Shown here in pieces: positions 1-8,419 of a stretch of DNA of 64,000 bases. The notes under the pieces were generated by a model, which worked only from the letters and a program-made list of their open reading frames with translations, was not told the DNA's origin and did not search any database. How positions within the stretch are numbered: position 1 is the first letter of the stretch; each line of letters begins with the position of its first letter. The stretch is from Rhodopseudomonas sp. BAL398 (GTDB lineage: Bacteria > Pseudomonadota > Alphaproteobacteria > Rhizobiales > Xanthobacteraceae): the NCBI RefSeq assembly GCF_033001325.1, contig NZ_CP133111.1, positions 1,240,001 to 1,304,000 of the forward strand, written 5' to 3'. Made by a program: the position numbers and the translations under genes.

Positions 1-2
1 AT

Positions 3-530
3 CTCGACAAGGACCCCGTGTTCAACAGCACCCGCGAACTGGCGTTGAAAGCCGGCATTACCGACAAGCAGTTCAAGGCCTTCCTGCCCGCCGTGCTGGA
101 ACACTTCGTTGATGGCGGACTGGTCGATCAGCCGATCGACGCCAAGGCCCAGCTGCGCGCCATGGCAGGCCCCAATGCCGCCAATCTCGACGAAGCAGCG
201 AAGGAAGCGGCCGGCGCCAAGCGCGTCAGCAGCAACGTCGCATGGGTCGACGGCGCCAAAGCGCAGGGGATGTTTCCCGATCCTGTCGCGGAGTTTTTTG
301 CCGCTTCGCTGGCGTCAGATCCTCGCGCCCACGAGGCCATCGAATGGCTGCGCGGCAAGAGCGCGGAACCCAAGCCGGCGCTCGGCGGCGCCTCGGGTGG
401 ATCTGCGGCGGGCGCCGAAGCGTTGCAGCAGCGCAATCTCGATCCGCGCAACAACCCCAATAGCGCAACCTTCGATCGTGGCTTCGCAGCCGAAACCGAT
501 CGGCTGTTTCAGGCGCAATACGGCGCCTAA
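3..530 (+). CDS. Phage scaffold/head-assembly protein, C-terminal part
   Basis: The reading frame is open from the first base of the window, so the true start lies upstream and 175 residues are visible. It is hydrophilic, with an Ala/Gly-rich stretch followed by a charged C-terminal tail (NPNSATFDRGFAAETDRLF). It sits directly before the major capsid gene, the slot of scaffold gene 9 in T7-like phages, and its acidic, low-complexity make-up fits a scaffold. The assignment rests on position and composition; no diagnostic motif was recognised. A GTG at 18 could be read as a start, but the preceding residues (LDKDP) look like coding sequence. Confidence 0.6.
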   Translation, partial: LDKDPVFNSTRELALKAGITDKQFKAFLPAVLEHFVDGGLVDQPIDAKAQLRAMAGPNAANLDEAAKEAAGAKRVSSNVAWVDGAKAQGMFPDPVAEFFAASLASDPRAHEAIEWLRGKSAEPKPALGGASGGSAAGAEALQQRNLDPRNNPNSATFDRGFAAETDRLFQAQYGA

Positions 531-539
531 TCGCGAGCC

Positions 540-551
540 CCGCGCTTAACA
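540..551 (+). promoter_or_regulatory. Candidate phage promoter motif, copy 1 (before capsid gene)
   Basis: The 12-mer CCGCGCTTAACA occurs here and again at 15039 and 17582, each time in the gap before a late gene. In all three copies a GCA follows at the same distance (here 566-568). The place corresponds to phi10 in T7. TTAACA resembles a sigma70 -35 element, but no consistent -10 is seen, so a phage-specific promoter is equally possible. Confidence 0.55.
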
Positions 552-573
552 CGGCTCCACTGGCTGCATGTTC

Positions 574-610
574 GAAGGCGACCGCGAGGGATGGACCTCC
601 GGTCGCCTTC
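574..610 (+). terminator. Long stem-loop upstream of capsid gene
   Basis: The arms 574-584 and 600-610 are perfectly complementary (11 bp), and an inner GAGG/CCTC pair extends the stem. No T-run follows, so this may be a transcript-stabilising or processing hairpin rather than an intrinsic terminator. It lies between the promoter-like motif and the capsid start. Confidence 0.5.
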
Positions 611-713
611 TGCAATTCGGGGCCGTCTTATGGCGTGCCGGCCGGACCGGACAGGCGACGGGGCAATCGGCCGGCAGCGGATGACCTTGAAACCCTCATC
701 CAGGATTTACGCC

Positions 714-1580
714 ATGAGCATCAACGCCCCGAACTGGTATACCATCCAGTACGATCAGAAAGTGAACCACCTGCTGCAGTCGGAAGGCTTCCTGCTGCGC
801 GGCACCACGCAGGCGCCGGTCAATGTGGTCGGAAACACCTTGCAGTTCTTTTTCATCGGTCGCGGCGAAGCGACCGAGATGAGCCAGGCGATCGAAATGA
901 TCACCCCGGCCAATCTCGACAAGACCACCAAAGATGTGACGATGAAGGACTACCAGTTCGCCGAATTCATTCGTCACGGCGAAGTGGAGCGCATCAGCGT
1001 TGAATTCAAGTCGGCCATTCAGGAGGCCGGCTCGATGGCGCTTGGCCGCAAGTTCGATCGTGTGATCCTGCAGGCAATGGACAATGAAGACACCGCAATC
1101 GACACCATCGGCGACGGCTCCGCGGCGATCTCGCCGATCGACGTCTCGACCGGCAAGGCCGAGATCAACGCGCTCGGCATGATGAAGATGAACGAGTTCT
1201 ATCTGCCGGTGCCGTCGATGAGCTGGGAACAGCTGAAGCTCTACAAGGTGTTCAACAACTCCGACTACACCGGCCCTGACCTCAACTTCAAGAACGGCGT
1301 TGAGGCCAAGACGTGGAATGGCGTCCACTTCTTCCAGCTCCCCGATGAGGCATTCACCTCGCCGTCCGCCGGCGTGGTCGACACCTATCTGTGGAACAAG
1401 CGGACGGTTGGTTTCGGGTCGAACTACGCGATCAAGACCAACATCACCTACGAGAACCTGTTCACCGCGTGGCTGTACAACTCGACGATGTCGGGCGCCG
1501 CCAAGGTGCTGCAGACCGAGGGCGTCAAGCGCCTGCGCATCAAGATCAACGATCCGCTGACGATTGACGGCGGCGCGTAG
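714..1580 (+). CDS. Phage major capsid protein
   Basis: 288 residues, forming the icosahedral head shell. The ATG at 714 was chosen because CAGGA lies just upstream and the protein then begins MSINAPNWYT; the frame extends back to 591, but that stretch crosses the stem-loop and looks non-coding. The sequence has the feel of HK97-fold capsids of T7-like podoviruses: an N-terminal segment with substrate-like repeats, a central region with many acidic residues, and the C-terminal LRIKINDPLTIDGGA. It lies between the scaffold-like and tail tubular genes, as gene 10 does in T7. Family placement is by context plus overall resemblance, without a search. Confidence 0.8.
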   Translation: MSINAPNWYTIQYDQKVNHLLQSEGFLLRGTTQAPVNVVGNTLQFFFIGRGEATEMSQAIEMITPANLDKTTKDVTMKDYQFAEFIRHGEVERISVEFKSAIQEAGSMALGRKFDRVILQAMDNEDTAIDTIGDGSAAISPIDVSTGKAEINALGMMKMNEFYLPVPSMSWEQLKLYKVFNNSDYTGPDLNFKNGVEAKTWNGVHFFQLPDEAFTSPSAGVVDTYLWNKRTVGFGSNYAIKTNITYENLFTAWLYNSTMSGAAKVLQTEGVKRLRIKINDPLTIDGGA

Positions 1581-1637
1581 CCCGCGCCGTCGCTGCCAGC
1601 GTCCGTCTTCCGCTCAACAGATCAAGGATCAACGATC

Positions 1638-2360
1638 ATGCCTCTCACCACCGCAAATCCCGAGGTCGCGCGCAATGCGCTGGCGCGGCAGAATGTCGGC
1701 TCGCCGTCGGCGGCCGGCGTTCGCAACATCACCCACGAGTTCCTTTACCGCACCACCCACACCCGCGCCCAGGTCGAAGCCGCGGGCTATTTCAACGACA
1801 CGCGCGACCGGCTGAACAAGGGCACGATCATTCGCGCCGTGCTCGACGTGTCGAATACTCCGATTGTGGTGGACTACGTCGTCACCGATCCGGGCTCGGC
1901 GTCGGCCGATACCGTCGTCGGTCGCAGCGACCGCGGCGGCGGCGTCGTCAACCTGACCGCCGGCGCGACGCTGACGGCCGGCGCGCATGCCGACCGTCTC
2001 GTGACGCTGAACGCCGCGGCCGGTCAGGCAATCGTCCTGCCCGCCGCGACCGGAACCGGCGACAAGTACGAGTTTTTCGTTGGCACCACGATCACCTCGA
2101 ACTCGACCACCATCAAGGTCGCTAATGCCACGGACATCATGTCCGGCCTGGCGATCGTAGCGCAGGATGGCGGCGACACCATCGTAGCATTCGAGACGGC
2201 GGCCGACAGCGACACCATCACGCTCAACGGTTCGACAACCGGCGGCATCAAGGGCCAGCGGATCGAGCTGCAGGACGTCGCGGCCGGCCTGTGGTCGGTG
2301 CGCTCGAGCGGCGCCGCGACCGGCACCGAGGCGACGCCGTTCTCTGCGACTGTGGCGTAA
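1638..2360 (+). CDS. Phage structural protein, possible head decoration/fibre
   Basis: 240 residues. AAGGA precedes the ATG at 1638. After about 70 N-terminal residues the protein becomes rich in Thr, Ala, Gly and Val with regularly alternating beta-type segments (for example VNLTAGATLTAGAHADRLVT), which suggests a beta-structured surface or decoration protein. It is placed between the capsid and tail tubular genes. T7 itself has no gene here, but many capsid cassettes have a decoration protein in this slot. The function is inferred from position and composition only. Confidence 0.55.
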   Translation: MPLTTANPEVARNALARQNVGSPSAAGVRNITHEFLYRTTHTRAQVEAAGYFNDTRDRLNKGTIIRAVLDVSNTPIVVDYVVTDPGSASADTVVGRSDRGGGVVNLTAGATLTAGAHADRLVTLNAAAGQAIVLPAATGTGDKYEFFVGTTITSNSTTIKVANATDIMSGLAIVAQDGGDTIVAFETAADSDTITLNGSTTGGIKGQRIELQDVAAGLWSVRSSGAATGTEATPFSATVA

Positions 2361-2463
2361 CCGCCAACGCGATCGGAACCGCCGCGGTTTCCGGTGTCCT
2401 CGCCAGCGGCGGACGTCATCAACCTGCAGGGCGCACGCGCCCTGCCTTTCTTCCGGAGGATGC

Positions 2464-3141
2464 ATGACGACGCCGATCAACCACCTCAACATCATGAACA
2501 ATGCGCTTGCCCGGATTGGCGGTGGTGCCCTCATGGATGAGGATGAGGACACTGATCTGGCCGCGCAGGTCAAGGCGGTCTATTACGATCGCGTCGATGC
2601 AATTTTCGGGCTGCACCATTGGAGTTTCTCCAGCAAAACCTTCAAGCTGGATGCATTGGCCGCGATCTCCGAAAACGGCTATGACGCGACTGCGTCAAAA
2701 TTCATCACCGGATGGAAATACGCTTTCCAGATGCCGGGCACGCGGCTGTCGGAACCGCGCAAGGTGATGACCGATCCACGCCGGCCGGATGACCCGTTCC
2801 GCGATTTTTTCGTCGAAGCCGGCGTGTTGTATGCCGACCGGGCGCCGATATGGGCCTCGTTCACAGTGCGGTCCGATCCGGCAATCTGGCCGCCGCTGTT
2901 TCGCCTTGCCGTCACCACGGCAATTGCGGCCGATCTTTGCGTGCCGGTGACCCATGACAAGACCTTGGCGCAGGCGCTACAGGCGGATGCCGAGGGCATG
3001 CCCTCCGAAGGCGGCCGCGGCGGCCTGCTCGGCCGTGCCATGGGCAAGGATCTGGCCGGCGCGCCGGTGTCGTCACCGCTCTCAGTCGATCCCCTCACCT
3101 CGGCCCGTCACAATGGCGGCGCCTGGCACGGGCGGTTCTGA
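2464..3141 (+). CDS. Tail tubular protein A (T7 gp11-like)
   Basis: 225 residues. In T7-like phages this protein forms the dodecameric ring joining portal to nozzle. The N-terminal signature NHLNIMNNALARIGG is followed by an Asp/Glu-rich turn, an Ala/Val helix and the aromatic HHWSFSSKTF, which is the usual pattern of the gp11 family. The start has CGGAGGATGC immediately upstream, a strong ribosome site. The stop codon overlaps the start of the next gene by one base, indicating translational coupling with tail tubular protein B. Confidence 0.82.
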   Translation: MTTPINHLNIMNNALARIGGGALMDEDEDTDLAAQVKAVYYDRVDAIFGLHHWSFSSKTFKLDALAAISENGYDATASKFITGWKYAFQMPGTRLSEPRKVMTDPRRPDDPFRDFFVEAGVLYADRAPIWASFTVRSDPAIWPPLFRLAVTTAIAADLCVPVTHDKTLAQALQADAEGMPSEGGRGGLLGRAMGKDLAGAPVSSPLSVDPLTSARHNGGAWHGRF

Positions 3142-5591
3142 TGGTCGCGCGCCCCGGTACCTATCAGGCTTCGAACAATGCCGGAGAGCTCAAACCGGAA
3201 TTGCATGGGCGCACCGATATCAAGCAATTCTATGCTGGCCTGGCACGCGCTGAAAATATAGAGCCGGTTCCCCAAGGTGGCTCGCGGTTGGCGCCGCGCA
3301 CGCGCCACATCGGGGTCATCCGCAACGTGCTGGCGCCGATCGCCGCGGCATCGGCGAGCTCCAACCTCGGTCCCCACACGGTCGGCAATGTCGTAATCGT
3401 GCAGGTCAATTTTTCCGGCGCGCCGTTGATTTCGGCAATCACCTGCGCGTCGCTACAATCGACCATCACGATCGGGCAAATTCTTCAATTTGAACGGTTC
3501 GATGGCACGGACTGGCATGCATTCGGCGCGGCGTTCTCTTGCGATCCAACGGGGGCCGACCGGGTCGTGGCGATGCCACCGCGAACAACGGTTCAGGCCC
3601 GGGCGGTGCGCCTGCGGATGATCTCAGCGCCGCCTGCCACCATCTCCTTTGCGACAACAGGCTGTGTCGCCTCCTACGAAACAGATGCATTATCGGCCGT
3701 CAAATTACGGCCATTCACCTTCGCAATCGATCAGAGTTATGTTTCTGTCTATACAAACGGCGTCACTGATTTTTATCGTGGTAATAACTTTTCAGGGATG
3801 GCGACAACAGGCATCGTGCAAAGTCAGCTGGCGCTGCTCGACGTCCAGCAGCGTTTCGACACCGTCTTGGCGTTTCATGAGGATATCATCCCGCGGAGGA
3901 TCAAGCGCAACGGGGCCGACAATGAATGGATCTCCGACACGATCCCGTTGATTGCGATCCCGTCGGTCGATCTAGGCGGAACTTACACCAACGCGGTCGT
4001 TGATGTCTGGCAGATCTACCTTCGTTTTCCAAAGTCGACCGAAGACGATTTTGCATCTGGTGTCGGCATCTACCTTTCGATATCGGTCAATGGCGAGGAA
4101 ACATCGGCGGCTGGACTGCCGACCGGGCCTGACTGGGTATCATTCGTTGCTGCGTTAAAAGCTTTCATTGAGGCCCTCCCGAGCGTCGAGCCCGGCATCA
4201 CCCTTACCGAAGATCACTCGGTCGACGGTTCAGCAACGCTGAACCTATCCTTCACCGGCGCCGGTAATGTCGGTAATCGCTTTGCGGTAACGGCGCAGGT
4301 CGTCAACACCAACAGCGCCGCCGCAACGACCGTACATTCGGTGCTTGGAAGCCCGGGCGGCGAACCGATTATCAGTGTCGGTCGCGGCTGGCCGGCCTGC
4401 GCTAATTACTACCAGGAACGGCTTATTCTCGGCGGCTTCAAAGCCAAGCGCGGCGCTTGGATGGCCAGCGTTTCCGGCGAATATTTTACCTTCAACACCG
4501 AACAGGTTGCGGCATCAGGCGGCATTCTGGTCAATCTCGACACCGACGGGGCCGAGCGCATCCAACACATCGCCCGATCAAGACACCTGTTATTTTTCAC
4601 CTCCGATGCAGAATACTTCGTCGCCGATCGGGCATTGTCGCGGGCGGTGGTGCCAACCGTCGTGAACACGTCGCGCAATGGTAGCGCGCCAGGCATCCCG
4701 ATTGTCGATGCGGACGGTCAGCTGATCTATATCTCGCGCAACAATGCGCTGATCTATTCCGCCAGCTATAACGATGTTTCTCAGGCCTACATCTCCGAGC
4801 CGATCTCACTGCTCGCATCGCACATCGCCAGCGATATTGCCGATATGGCAATTCAGAAAGCATCCACTGCGACCGACGCGGCACGGTTATGGATGCCACG
4901 CAATGACGGCACGGCGACGCTCGGCATCATGCTGCGCAATCAGGACGTCGTGGCTTTTACCCGTTGGACCACCGACGGCAAGGTCAAGGCCGTCTGCGTT
5001 GACGGAACCAACCAAACCTATCTCGCCGTCGAGCGCCAGGTGGGCGGCGCCGCGCAATTGCATCTTGAACGGGCGGAACTCGGCCTGCTGTTTGATGGCA
5101 CAATCGAGCAGTCCTTCGATGAGGCGGTGACGCACATTCCGAACCTCGGTCCGCACGATGGCTCGGAAGTGTGGGCACAGGCCGATGGCTATATCGTCGG
5201 CCCGTTTACCGTCGCGGATAGCGCCATCACGCTGGCGGTCGCTGCAACCCATGTGCTGGTTGGCCGCTGGACGCCGCCGCGAGCTCGCACGCTGCCGCTG
5301 CCCTCGGAGGTTGCCGAGCGCATCGTCGTGAAGAAGCCGAAGCGAGTTCATACCGTGCGCCTCGATCTGGTCGACACAAGCTCGGTGGCGATTGGCGCAA
5401 ATGGCTTTGCGGCAAAGAATGTCGGCCTGGCCCGTGCAGGAGATCAGATCGACGCGCCGCAGGCCGCGATCAGCCGAACCATTGTCGTTTCCGGCCTGTC
5501 CGGTTTCACCGATGACGGCCAGGTCGAGATCACCCAAACCAAGCCGGGAACGCTGGCCTGGCGCGGCCTCACGATCGAAGCAACGAGGTAG
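3141..5591 (+). CDS. Tail tubular protein B / nozzle (T7 gp12-like)
   Basis: 816 residues, in the size range of gp12-type nozzle proteins at the tail tip. It begins MVARPGTYQASNNAGELKPE, with LHGRTDIKQFYAGLARAEN following, an opening common to this family. The C-terminal part contains the beta-rich stretch typical of nozzle propellers. It is coupled to the gp11-like gene by a TGATG overlap. The DNA between about 3640 and 4130 is clearly richer in A/T than its surroundings (24 G/C in the 60 bases 3721-3780), which may mark an exchanged segment. Confidence 0.8.
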   Translation: MVARPGTYQASNNAGELKPELHGRTDIKQFYAGLARAENIEPVPQGGSRLAPRTRHIGVIRNVLAPIAAASASSNLGPHTVGNVVIVQVNFSGAPLISAITCASLQSTITIGQILQFERFDGTDWHAFGAAFSCDPTGADRVVAMPPRTTVQARAVRLRMISAPPATISFATTGCVASYETDALSAVKLRPFTFAIDQSYVSVYTNGVTDFYRGNNFSGMATTGIVQSQLALLDVQQRFDTVLAFHEDIIPRRIKRNGADNEWISDTIPLIAIPSVDLGGTYTNAVVDVWQIYLRFPKSTEDDFASGVGIYLSISVNGEETSAAGLPTGPDWVSFVAALKAFIEALPSVEPGITLTEDHSVDGSATLNLSFTGAGNVGNRFAVTAQVVNTNSAAATTVHSVLGSPGGEPIISVGRGWPACANYYQERLILGGFKAKRGAWMASVSGEYFTFNTEQVAASGGILVNLDTDGAERIQHIARSRHLLFFTSDAEYFVADRALSRAVVPTVVNTSRNGSAPGIPIVDADGQLIYISRNNALIYSASYNDVSQAYISEPISLLASHIASDIADMAIQKASTATDAARLWMPRNDGTATLGIMLRNQDVVAFTRWTTDGKVKAVCVDGTNQTYLAVERQVGGAAQLHLERAELGLLFDGTIEQSFDEAVTHIPNLGPHDGSEVWAQADGYIVGPFTVADSAITLAVAATHVLVGRWTPPRARTLPLPSEVAERIVVKKPKRVHTVRLDLVDTSSVAIGANGFAAKNVGLARAGDQIDAPQAAISRTIVVSGLSGFTDDGQVEITQTKPGTLAWRGLTIEATR

Positions 5592-5594
5592 GAG

Positions 5595-6191
5595 ATGGAA
5601 TTTGCAGCGGCGGCCTTGAGCGCGATCGGATCGACCTTTGCGGGCGCCGGCACGGTTGCCAATGGCGCGATCGTGCTCGGCGGCGCTGCCGGGCCTGGCG
5701 TGTTTGGCGCAAGCGCAGGCCTTGGCGCGAGCCTTGGCGGATTGTCCACAGCCGCGTCCATTCTGTCCGGCGGCGCCACGGTCGCCTCCGTATTGATGGC
5801 CAATCAGGCCGGACAGCAACAGGCCGCGGCATTGAACATGCAGGCCAGCGACGCAGAGATGAGCGCGCGGTTGGAACAGGTGCAGGGCTTGCAGCGCCGA
5901 AACTCGATCAAGGCGGCGCTGGTCGACGCCATCGGCGAACGCGATGTGGCGGCCGCAGCATCGGGCGTCGACCTGTCATTCGGAACGCCGGCCATCGCCC
6001 GCGATCAGGCCCAGATTGAAGGCAGCCGGGCTCTGACGGTCGACCAAAACACCGAAAGTTTTAACAGGTCGCGATTATTCGAGCGCGCCGCCAACTATCG
6101 GACAATGGCAAAGCAGGCGTCGGCGGGCGGTCTCGGCAAGGCCGCAACCCTTGCGCTCGAAGGTGGCGCCAAGTTGGCGCGGAGGGGATAA
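5595..6191 (+). CDS. Internal virion protein (T7 gp14-like position)
   Basis: 198 residues. The first 75 are Ala/Gly-rich and hydrophobic (VANGAIVLGGAAGPGVFGAS), able to insert in a membrane. The rest is helical and charged, with the QQQAAALNMQASDAEMSARLE, DVAAAASGVDLSFGTPA and AANYRTMAKQA blocks seen in gp14-type ejection proteins. Gp14 is thought to form the outer-membrane channel during DNA entry. The gene starts four bases after the nozzle gene and its stop overlaps the next start (TAATG). Assignment comes from length, composition and synteny. Confidence 0.68.
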   Translation: MEFAAAALSAIGSTFAGAGTVANGAIVLGGAAGPGVFGASAGLGASLGGLSTAASILSGGATVASVLMANQAGQQQAAALNMQASDAEMSARLEQVQGLQRRNSIKAALVDAIGERDVAAAASGVDLSFGTPAIARDQAQIEGSRALTVDQNTESFNRSRLFERAANYRTMAKQASAGGLGKAATLALEGGAKLARRG

Positions 6192-8419
6192 TGCCGAACA
6201 AATTCGGACGCAGTGTCGGCGCCGTCGATCAACCGAAATTCCGCGGGTTGCTGCCTGAGGGCCTGATCCCGGTGGCGCGCCCTGATGGCTCAATCCAATC
6301 GGAAATGTCAGCCGCTAGCGGCAGGATCGCCAACACGTTTGGCGCAATTGCCGACGAAGCGGCAATTGCTGAAGGCGCCGCTGCTGGAAACACCGCCGGA
6401 CTGCAGTCGGATTATCGGCCCGATGGAGCGTTGACCCTGCGCGGCAAGGCGTTCAATAGCGCCGCCACCAAGACCTATCTGAACAATCTCGACGCCAATC
6501 TGCGCAACGATATGCAGGCGACCTTCGAGGGCTCCAAGAATAATCCTGCCGAGTTGAAACAGAACTTCGACGCTCTGCAACAGGACTACCGTGCCAAGCA
6601 TGTGTTTCCGGAAATCGAGGGGGACTTCGTGGCTTCCTTCGCCCGGCTGCGCATGCCCTACCAGAACAAGGCTCTATCGAATTTCGAAGAAGCGCAGCGG
6701 GATCAGGAGCGGGCCTCGACCGTCGACAATCTGTCGGCGACGCAGACGACCATTGCGCGGATTTCTGCTCTCGATCCGACCAATCCGCAGACCGCGCAGA
6801 CCGTCGCAATCGAACTGGATCGCGCCGACCGTTTGATCGATGCCAGGATTTCATCGCAAGCGATCACTGCGGAGGCCGGCGCAAAGCTAAAGATCAGGTC
6901 CCGCGATGACGGATTGACAAACGCAGCACTCGCGCAGGCCTCAACACTGAAAACGCCGGAGGAGATCGCGGCCTATCGCGCCAACGTCAAAGCCAAATTC
7001 GCCAAGGGTGAATTCAATGGGTTGAGCGGCGATGGCTATCAATCGCTCGATGCCGGCCTGCATGCGCTGCAGAATGCCCGCCGCACCGAAATCGGCAGCG
7101 GCGTCTCTCAATTGACCAAAAACATCGATGATTATGTGGAGCGGGTCGCCAGCGGCTTGCCGACGCCGCCAGACGAGTGGACCCGCTACGCCACATCGGA
7201 CGCTGCCAAAACTCCGGCCGGCGCCGTCGCGCTGCGGGTCGGAGAGACCAAGGCCAAGATCGCCACGGTGATGAGCAAGATCTCGATCGACGACGCCAGC
7301 CGGCTTGTGTCCGGCATGCGCAGTGAAGCCGCCAAGGGCGGCGCCACGGCGCCGGACGCGGCCATCATTGATTTTGCCGAAAAGCAATTGTCGAAACAGC
7401 GGACGGCGATCAACACTGATCAGCTCGGGTTCGCAGAACAAAAGCGGTTGATCCAGCAGGTCGCGCCGATCGATTTTCAGGGGTTTGCAACATCGAACGA
7501 TCCCGCCGCCGCTGGCGCCGTCGCAGCACAATTTCGAGACCGCACGGCTCAGGCCCGCGCGGTCGGCGCTGAACTGTCTCGTGCTCCGCAGTTTCTGCGG
7601 CCCGAGGAGAAGGATCGGCTCAAAGACATCGTCAGCCGTGGCGGTCCGAAGGCGCTCGAATTGGCGGCGGCGATCGTCAAGGGAGCCGATTACGACGCCC
7701 CGGCGATCTTGCGTGAAATCTCCGGTGATGCGCCGCTGTTGGCACAGGCCGGCAACATCATTGCCAATGGCGGATCACTGGCGGCCGCGCGCGACGCCTT
7801 CAATGCCGCCAAGGTCAAGGCTGAAACCGGCAAGGAATTGCCGGGCATATCGTCGACGATCAGCAGCAAGGCAATGCGTGACAGTTTTGGATCTGCATTC
7901 ATGATGCAGGGAGAGGACGCCGGCAGAATACGCAGCATGGCTGATGCAATTGCCCGAACAAGGTTGGCCTCGGGGAGCGTCGACCCTACCGGATCGGAAG
8001 CTGAAACCATCTATAAACGCGCGCTGCAAGAGGCGGCCGGCGCCAGCTTCGTTGGTGGCGTGCAATATGGCGGTGTCGCTGGTTACAAGCCTGGCTATTG
8101 GACGAGCTATAAGGTTGCGGTGCCGCCATCTATCAAGGCAGATGCTTTTCGAGATGTCATTCGGGCGATCCGTGATGATGATCTCAGAACCTTGCCAACA
8201 CCGCCGCTGACGGCTGACGGCAGGCCATATCCGGCGCGCGATATCGCGGCGGCGATCCCGATCGCGGTGCGTGGTGGCTATCGTTTTGCAATGGGCGAGC
8301 CGACGTCGGATGATCCGAAGTACATCCGCGGTGCTGACGGCGCGCCGTTCGTGCTGCCGTTTGATGCGCTGCAGCGGATCGCGCCGCGGGTGTCCGGCGC
8401 GTTGCTCGGGGGCCGATAG
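6191..8419 (+). CDS. Large internal virion/ejection protein (T7 gp15-like position)
   Basis: 742 residues, almost entirely helical by composition, with many Ala, Gln and Asp and no membrane segment. This fits the gp15 periplasmic tunnel component, which is about 750 residues in T7. The C-terminal 150 residues are more structured (GVQYGGVAGYKPGYWTSYKV). It overlaps the preceding gene by one base and is followed at once by the 1199-residue gene, so the three are translated as a block. No catalytic motif was recognised. The name rests on size, composition and exact position in the gene series. Confidence 0.65.
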   Translation: MPNKFGRSVGAVDQPKFRGLLPEGLIPVARPDGSIQSEMSAASGRIANTFGAIADEAAIAEGAAAGNTAGLQSDYRPDGALTLRGKAFNSAATKTYLNNLDANLRNDMQATFEGSKNNPAELKQNFDALQQDYRAKHVFPEIEGDFVASFARLRMPYQNKALSNFEEAQRDQERASTVDNLSATQTTIARISALDPTNPQTAQTVAIELDRADRLIDARISSQAITAEAGAKLKIRSRDDGLTNAALAQASTLKTPEEIAAYRANVKAKFAKGEFNGLSGDGYQSLDAGLHALQNARRTEIGSGVSQLTKNIDDYVERVASGLPTPPDEWTRYATSDAAKTPAGAVALRVGETKAKIATVMSKISIDDASRLVSGMRSEAAKGGATAPDAAIIDFAEKQLSKQRTAINTDQLGFAEQKRLIQQVAPIDFQGFATSNDPAAAGAVAAQFRDRTAQARAVGAELSRAPQFLRPEEKDRLKDIVSRGGPKALELAAAIVKGADYDAPAILREISGDAPLLAQAGNIIANGGSLAAARDAFNAAKVKAETGKELPGISSTISSKAMRDSFGSAFMMQGEDAGRIRSMADAIARTRLASGSVDPTGSEAETIYKRALQEAAGASFVGGVQYGGVAGYKPGYWTSYKVAVPPSIKADAFRDVIRAIRDDDLRTLPTPPLTADGRPYPARDIAAAIPIAVRGGYRFAMGEPTSDDPKYIRGADGAPFVLPFDALQRIAPRVSGALLGGR

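Noticed and set aside
1608-1620. CCGCTCAACA before the second structural gene as a fourth promoter motif copy
   Set aside because: Two differences within the core and no GCA in register downstream.
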